Made by a program: the position numbers and the translations under genes. Shown here piece after piece: positions 58,790-64,000 of a stretch of DNA of 64,000 nt; the first letter of the stretch is position 1; each line of letters starts with the position of its first letter. Location: contig OX359267.1 in assembly GCA_947179155.2 (NCBI GenBank), positions 41,088,292 to 41,152,291 of the forward strand. The letters run 5' to 3'. Below the pieces are notes generated by a model, which made no database searches, was not told the DNA's origin, and worked only from the letters and a program-made list of their open reading frames with translations. The DNA is from Hedera helix (taxonomy: Eukaryota > Streptophyta > Magnoliopsida > Apiales > Araliaceae).

Positions 58790-59490
58790 TAAAAGTTACA
58801 TTTTGAACTTTAAAAGTGACGAAATAATTTATATACATAAAAGTAACACTTTTTCTTCAAAAGTGATCAAGGCAGCCCAACTTGACTAAGTTCTCAACCC
58901 AAAAAATTACACTTTTTCTTCAAAAGTGATCGAAGCACCCCAACTTTTCCAAGTTCTCGACCTGAAAAGTTACACTTTTTCTTAAAAAGTGATCAAGGCA
59001 CCCCGACTTGACCAAGTCCTCGAATATGGAAAAGCTACACTTTTACTTGAAAAGTGATGAGGTGCTTGACCTTAAGCCCTCAATTCAAAAAAGTTACACT
59101 TTTACTTAAAAAGTGATGATGCGCTTGACCCTAAGCACTGAACCCGAACAGTTACACTTTTTCTTCAAAAGTGACGAGGTACCTAAACATAAGCCATCAA
59201 CCCGAAAAGTTCTGCTTTCAAACTTCAAAAGCGACAGAGATACTCAACCCTAAGGTCTCAACCTGACAAAGTTGCACTTTTTTCTTCAAAAGTGAAGTGC
59301 TTGACCCTAAGCCTTCAACTCGAAAAGTTATACTTTTACTTCAAAAAGTGATTGAGGCACCCCGAATTGACCAAGTCCTCAAACCCGTAAAAAGTTACAC
59401 TTTTACTTCAAAAATTATGAGGCGTTTGACCTTAAGCCCTCGATCTGAACAATTATACTTTTTCTTCAAAAAAGTCCAAGGCACTTGATC
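58790..59490 (+). repeat. Tandem hairpin-forming repeat array of family T copy 4
   Basis: About twelve units have AAAAGTTACACTTTT, then CTTCAAAAGTGATGAGG, then a spacer CACTTGACCCTAAGC and CTCAACCCG. Arms CACTTTT and AAAAGTG pair within each unit. This is the best-kept array of the three. Confidence 0.75.
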
Positions 59491-59551
59491 CTAAGGACTC
59501 AGCAACTTGAAGTATTACGCACGTGACTCACTTAAAGCGTGACTTATGTAC

Positions 59552-60664
59552 GAGGGGCAAATGTAAGCCTAAACTAGGGTTCACAGATAACCCTAAAGAA
59601 TTAAATGAAAGTCAAAAAAGACGAAAACCCAGACAAACAAACTTGATGAAAAAACGAAAACCTAGGGTTGTCTCTCTAGGATTCGCTCACCCTAGGTGAT
59701 CCCGTCTTAATGCATGGTTCTGACAATTTTTCTAAGGCAAACTTGATTTGAACCACATAAACAAAACATGAAGAAATGAATAAAGGAGCGAAAAACATAA
59801 GTTTTCCCTTAGGGTTTGGCCACCACCCTAGGGTGGTAAAAAAAAAATTGGCCCCCTTGGGTTCAACCCCATAAGAGTTTTTCATGCATACCTCTTTCGA
59901 AAAAATAACTATCAAAAGAAGATTTAAATACCAAAAATTATACAATTACACAAGAAAAGAATAAAAAAGAAGACAAAATTCATGAAGAAAGGGAAATACC
60001 CCTAGGTTTCGCTCATTAAGGTTCTCCCACTCTAGGTGGTCCAGTCTTGAGGCAAAGTTTCAACGATTCCTTCCCAAGCGAACTTCATTTGAACTTCCGA
60101 AAAAAAACAAGGAACAAAGAAACAATAACTCTAAAAAACCATTCCAAACCTGACAAATCCTAGGGTTCACCCCCTAGGATTTCCCCCCTAAGGCTTTGCC
60201 CTTAGGGTTCAGATTTGTACCTTAGGATTCAGCCATAGGGATTTGCCTCTTAAGTTTCGAATTTTGAATGCCTAAAAATTCTATAGGAGGTATATAATTT
60301 CACGAAGGGTTCAACCCTAAAATGTGTGAAAATATCTTTTAAATACTAAAAAGTGAGCTGGAAGACTTAAGTATGAATGAAATAATCTAAATTTGAAGAA
60401 ATCTATAAAAAATTGAAAAATTGAAAAAACTTTGAAAGGCAAAAACACCTGCTTCTGAGTCTTTTTTGGGCTTTTATGGTGTCTATCATGGCCTTTGATG
60501 ATAAGTTTTGTAGTTCTCGTCAATACGGTCGTTTCGACATATTATCGATCCCGAAACTCCAAACGGATCAAAAGTTATGATAAAAATAATATCGACCATT
60601 CGGAAACTAGAAATTTTATGCACAATCATCACTTCCAAGCTGTGACTGACGTGGAAAGGGAAAA
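59552..60664 (+). repeat. Second purine tract and LTR-like segment inside copy 4
   Basis: CGAGGGGCAAA at 59551-59561 is followed by TGTAAGCC, then AGGGTTCACAGATAACCC, which is how the LTR of copy 2 starts. The next 1.1 kb holds CCTAGGGTT and CCCTAGG words like the minisatellite part of copy 1 LTRs. This looks like the start of a 3' LTR of a related element, joined to the true 3' LTR at 60665. Confidence 0.5.
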
Positions 60665-61458
60665 TGTGAGCCCATGAATAAAATGAGGGTTCATATTGAA
60701 TTAACTAAAACAAAAATTAATGAATAACGAACAAACGGACAACGAACGAATGAAGACCGAAAAAGATGGAACGAAGATCCCCTAGGGTGAACCCACTTGG
60801 GGTGGTCTTTTCCTATCACGTGATGCCTTTCTTTGACAATGAAATTGATTTATTCAATCTTAAAGGTATAATTTAAGAGGTGTGTTATCATGAGTCTCGA
60901 GGCAGAAGGCTCATGAGAACAACTTGTATTAGGAATTAGTTGATGGATTAGATTGATGGCTAGAAGAATTGGATAATTTGGGCACTACCTGGGTAACCCG
61001 GGGTATTTTGGAAAATTTTCTATTATTAAGGGTATTCCTGGAATTTTTCCTTTTAACATGTGCCTATAATTTGACCTGGAGTCTATAAATACCACTTCAC
61101 TTGACAAGTGAAGGGACTATTGACACTTGGAGAACTTTGGCCATCTAAACGCTCTCTCTCTCTAAAAAATAAGGAATAAGTTTGAAGGAATTAGGAACTT
61201 GTGATTGACTCTGAATCGAGTGAACGAAAGTGTTGGTTTGCCTATTTTGAATTCACTTGAAACACTTTTCATTGCTCTCAGATACCAGCGGTTACGCTGT
61301 GATCTTGAGAGTTCTGTCACGTGTTAATCTGGTAGTTGCTCACCAGTTCTTCTTCCCTCTCTAATCTTTTAACCAATTCTGCATCTTTTGTAGGTTTCTC
61401 GCCTCCACCATAACTATGAACCTTAACCCTAGCAAGGTACACAATTTCTATGCCTACA
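60665..61458 (+). repeat. 3' LTR of family T copy 4
   Basis: Partner of 57168-57975. It is preceded by GTGGAAAGGGAAAA (60651-60664), a usable purine tract. TATA is at 61084-61091, and the palindrome with arms CTTCACTTG and CAAGTGAAG at 61095-61113. Confidence 0.83.
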
Positions 61459-61463
61459 CTCTA

Positions 61464-61814
61464 TTATTTTTTTTTTAATTAGTGTGAAAAGTAGGGATTG
61501 TTTCATGAGTTGAACGTAAAGGAATGTGGGAGTATCAACTTACTTTTATGGATAATGCGAGGACTTAGGGGCCTAATTTTTTTTTATTTTTAATGTATTT
61601 TAAATAAATTGGTTTCAAATAAGACAAAATATATTTTATAACATAATCAATCACAAGAGAATTCAACCAATGTATTGATGTTATATCATTTAAGACATTT
61701 TTTAAGAAAAAAATTTTGAGACCCCTACCACTACCCTACTTTTATTACTATCAATCTGATATCAAAAAGTAGAATGAGTACACTCATTAAGATCAACAAA
61801 ATAGAAAAGAAAAT
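61464..61814. other. AT-rich spacer, nothing recognised
   Basis: No reading frame or repeat boundary is supported here. Confidence 0.5.
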
Positions 61815-62076
61815 ACTTTCTCTGTTCAAAATTATAAAATTATATTGACTTTTTAAAAACCAATTACAAATATTTTTAAATTTAAAATTAATATGAATTC
61901 ATTGAATTTATATCAATAAAATTATGAATATCATAAATTACTTTAAAAGTACTACTAGTTATAAGATTTATTATTTTCAAAATTTAAATGAATTATGTAA
62001 ATTTTAAATTTTAAAATATCTCAAATTAACTTTTAAAAAATTAATATTGATCTTATAATTTAGAATGAAGTGAGTT
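61815..62076. mobile_element. Stowaway-like MITE, copy 2
   Basis: The left end ACTTTCTCTGTTCAAAATTA and the right end (inverted ACTCACTTCATTCTAAATTA) pair and continue as ATAA(A/G)AT(C/T)A. The interior closely matches 34690-34942. It is about 260 bp with no coding capacity. Confidence 0.6.
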
Positions 62077-63179
62077 TAAAATTTACATTAATTATACCTT
62101 TTGTTTGAACTCATACCTGGGCACAGGTATTTATAATTTATATCTAATAGAAACTTTGGTGAAATATATATAATAAAAAATTTTAAAATAAATTTAACAT
62201 AACACGATGATATCTATAAAAAAAAATTATAAATATCGTATGTCAACGATATAAACTAATTTTTTTTATATAAATTATTAAATAAAAGTGAAGACCAAAC
62301 TCATATAAAATGGACAAAGTGATATTCATGTGGATAAACACTTACGGGTCTTGAAAAATATATAAACCTAACAGGGGGACCATGAATAAAAGTGTGAATA
62401 GACCAAATAAAAAATAATACAGGGGCAGGTTCCAAGTTGACCCCTTAGTATGTCCTTGTACACTTCGATATAAGTTAGTATTTATGTCATATTTCATATG
62501 TACTTTTTAATTTAAACATTTTTTCGAAGATAAAATTATGGTACTAGAATAAGTACATATTTAGTGATATTTTATAATTAAATCAACAATATTTATAATT
62601 TTAAAAGACATTTATTCCTCTAATAGTAACATTTTGGCATATATAATATCTATTGCGTACAATTATGTTTTACTTTTGGACATAATTTTAAGAATCGAGA
62701 AAATAATTGATTAGGATCCCTTCCATTACACTTATTTTTTTTTAACTTTTTCTCATATACATTTAGTGACACAAATATTACATTTAGCCATAAAATAAAA
62801 TTCATCGCAAATAATTAACGACACAATAAAATTTGCCATAACCAATTGTATCATTGAAAATGTTGTTAAAAATAATATTTGCGTTACTAAATGTATATTA
62901 ATGAAAATTAAAGGATAACATGTGATAGAAAAAAAAAATTCTAATCTAGAAATAATTGAAAGGCCAGTACTTCCGAATTAAGGGTTGAGTTGTTTCTAAG
63001 ATTGAGAAAAGATCTAACTAACTAGAAACCCCATATATATATATATATATGAAAACTCATTCATAGCAACTTATTGCTAGAAGTACTATTTCAACAATCA
63101 TATTTTACATTGTTCATCATAATAATGGATGGTGTGGTTTAAAATTAGAATTGGTTTTGACGCTAGAAGATCTAGCAGC
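62077..63179. other. AT-rich stretch, nothing recognised
   Basis: No gene or transposon border is supported. A short (AT)n run lies at 63034-63050. Confidence 0.5.
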
Positions 63180-64000
63180 AGGGCTAATTCCTTAAGGTAT
63201 CAGGAAAAAAAAATCAAAATGAATCTGGTGTAGTCATCTACTATGAACAATGTGCATCTCTTATCTCTAAAGTTGACAATTGGTATAGGCCTAAATAAGT
63301 CCATGTGTAGATGTTGTAGTGGTCTAGTGTTAGAGTTAACTGTTTTGTTCTTGAATGAGAATTTGGTTTGCTTTTTTAGCCGACATGCTTTACAAGGCTT
63401 TTCTTTGATGAAGTTTAGCTGAGGTAGACCAAAAACCAAATCTTTGGAAACTAGCTTAGATAAGTTCTTAAAATTCAGACGTAACAACATTTTATGCTAT
63501 AACCAGCTAACATCTTCTAAAGTTTTGACAAAGAAGCGAGTTGTTTCAGTTGAGCTTGACTTAATTTGATAGGTTCACAACATATGCATTTCCATCCCTA
63601 TTTACAGTTAGCTTGATTAAGTTTATCTCCAAGTCTCTAACCTGACATTGGTTATTGAGAAAGATAATTTTGTGTCCTTTATCACACAATTGGTTGATAC
63701 TCAATAGGTTATGCTTTAAACCTTCAACAAATATAACTTTGTTAAATGAAATAGTACAATTCCCAATAGTGTCATAACCTTATTCTTTTTTACCAAAATT
63801 GTTATCTCCAAAGATAATAGAAGCATCTTTCTTATTGAAATTTAATATGAGTGCTTTATTGTCTATCATGTGCCTTAAGTATCCACTATCTAGATACCAA
63901 ATTGATGTAGTGGTGTTCCTATCTTGGAAATATATAAAATCAAACTTCACTTTGGTACTCATACTTGTTTGGGTTCTATTTGGTTAGTCCTCTTAGGAAC
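63180..64000 (-). pseudogene. Ty1/copia protease, GAG-pre-integrase and integrase remnant, truncated by the window edge
   Basis: On the minus strand the protease region reads WYLDSGYLRHM (63890-63925, DSG catalytic triplet kept), then SIIFGDNNFG. A middle part has LLSINQLCDKGHKIIFLNN. The GAG-pre-integrase part has LRLNFKNLSKLVSKDLVFGL and the finger Cys pair CKACRLKKQ. Integrase starts with LHMDLFRPIPI and FIVDDYTRF, giving the first catalytic Asp and the usual VDDYTR. Homology stops sharply at about 63190, before the rest of integrase and RT. Stops between the parts make it non-functional. The upstream (gag) end lies beyond 64000. It is a Ty1/copia order (protease before integrase before RT). 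Confidence 0.85.

Larger units (their letters stand above)
57168..61458 (+). mobile_element. Gag-remnant LTR retrotransposon, family T copy 4
   Basis: LTRs are 57168-57975 (808 bp) and 60665-61458 (794 bp), with ends TGTGAACC or TGTGAGCC and GCCTACA. Flanks CTCTG (57163-57167) and CTCTA (61459-61463) are a target duplication with one change. Inside are a primer site remnant (57982-58000), a broken gag (about 58240-58720), the family tandem array (58790-59490), and a second purine tract with an LTR-like start at 59552-59562. No pol is present. TATA boxes are at 57605-57612 and 61084-61091, each followed by the family palindrome. Confidence 0.83.

Overview
The window is nuclear DNA of a flowering plant, almost certainly a eudicot. 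It is AT-rich, has one intron-rich gene of a plant-only transcription factor family, and the rest is nested plant transposable elements. No rRNA, tRNA, CRISPR or prokaryote-style operon was seen. The only host gene I can support as intact is a KANADI1 (KAN1)-type GARP transcription factor on the minus strand, 21468-32777. Six exons splice in frame to 422 codons, from the N-terminal DLSLHISLP block through the complete GARP DNA-binding domain to the C-terminal LEFTLGRP block. A TATA box lies about 580 bp upstream of the start codon.

Region 1-14955 is a decayed Ty3/gypsy element on the plus strand (gag, protease, RT, RNase H, integrase, all with stops). It is split by an 8.5-kb hAT DNA transposon (860-9377; 8-bp target duplication) and by a 1.17-kb solo LTR (10572-11740; TSD CGGCC). 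The hAT carries a broken transposase and an exon-like fragment of an unrecognised gene. That fragment is itself split by a partly deleted LTR retroelement (4665-8847; TSD GTCGG).

Region 14956-20472 holds a gag-only LTR element on the minus strand (TSD CATAT), the first of four related copies here, which I call family T. The others are 23296-26751 (inside KAN1 intron 4, TSD ATATG), a solo LTR at 55873-56557 (TSD GTATG) and 57168-61458. The three copies with internal sequence share a tandem-repeat array before the 3' LTR. The LTRs of the two gag-bearing copies have a palindrome just downstream of the TATA box, and in one pair of LTRs its arms co-vary.

Region 20473-37588 is KAN1 and its flanks. 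Intron 4 is about 8 kb and swollen by insertions and tandem duplications. Intron 2 carries a MITE, and a run of 33 G lies between the start codon and the TATA box.

Region 37589-51500 is a nested stack. A small non-autonomous TRIM-like element with 203-bp LTRs has a 9.35-kb Ty3/gypsy element (TSD ATATG, 3.1-kb nearly identical LTRs, no gag or protease, pol with two premature stops) in its 5' LTR and a MITE in its interior. Next to it lies a second TRIM-like element whose LTR holds a solo LTR (TSD CCAAC) of the same gypsy family. Region 51500-64000 has microsatellites, tandem duplications, MITEs, two family T copies and, at the right edge, a broken Ty1/copia fragment on the minus strand.

The coordinates of LTRs, TSDs and KAN1 exons were read by eye from the bases. 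Family and lineage names rest on recalled motifs, not searches.
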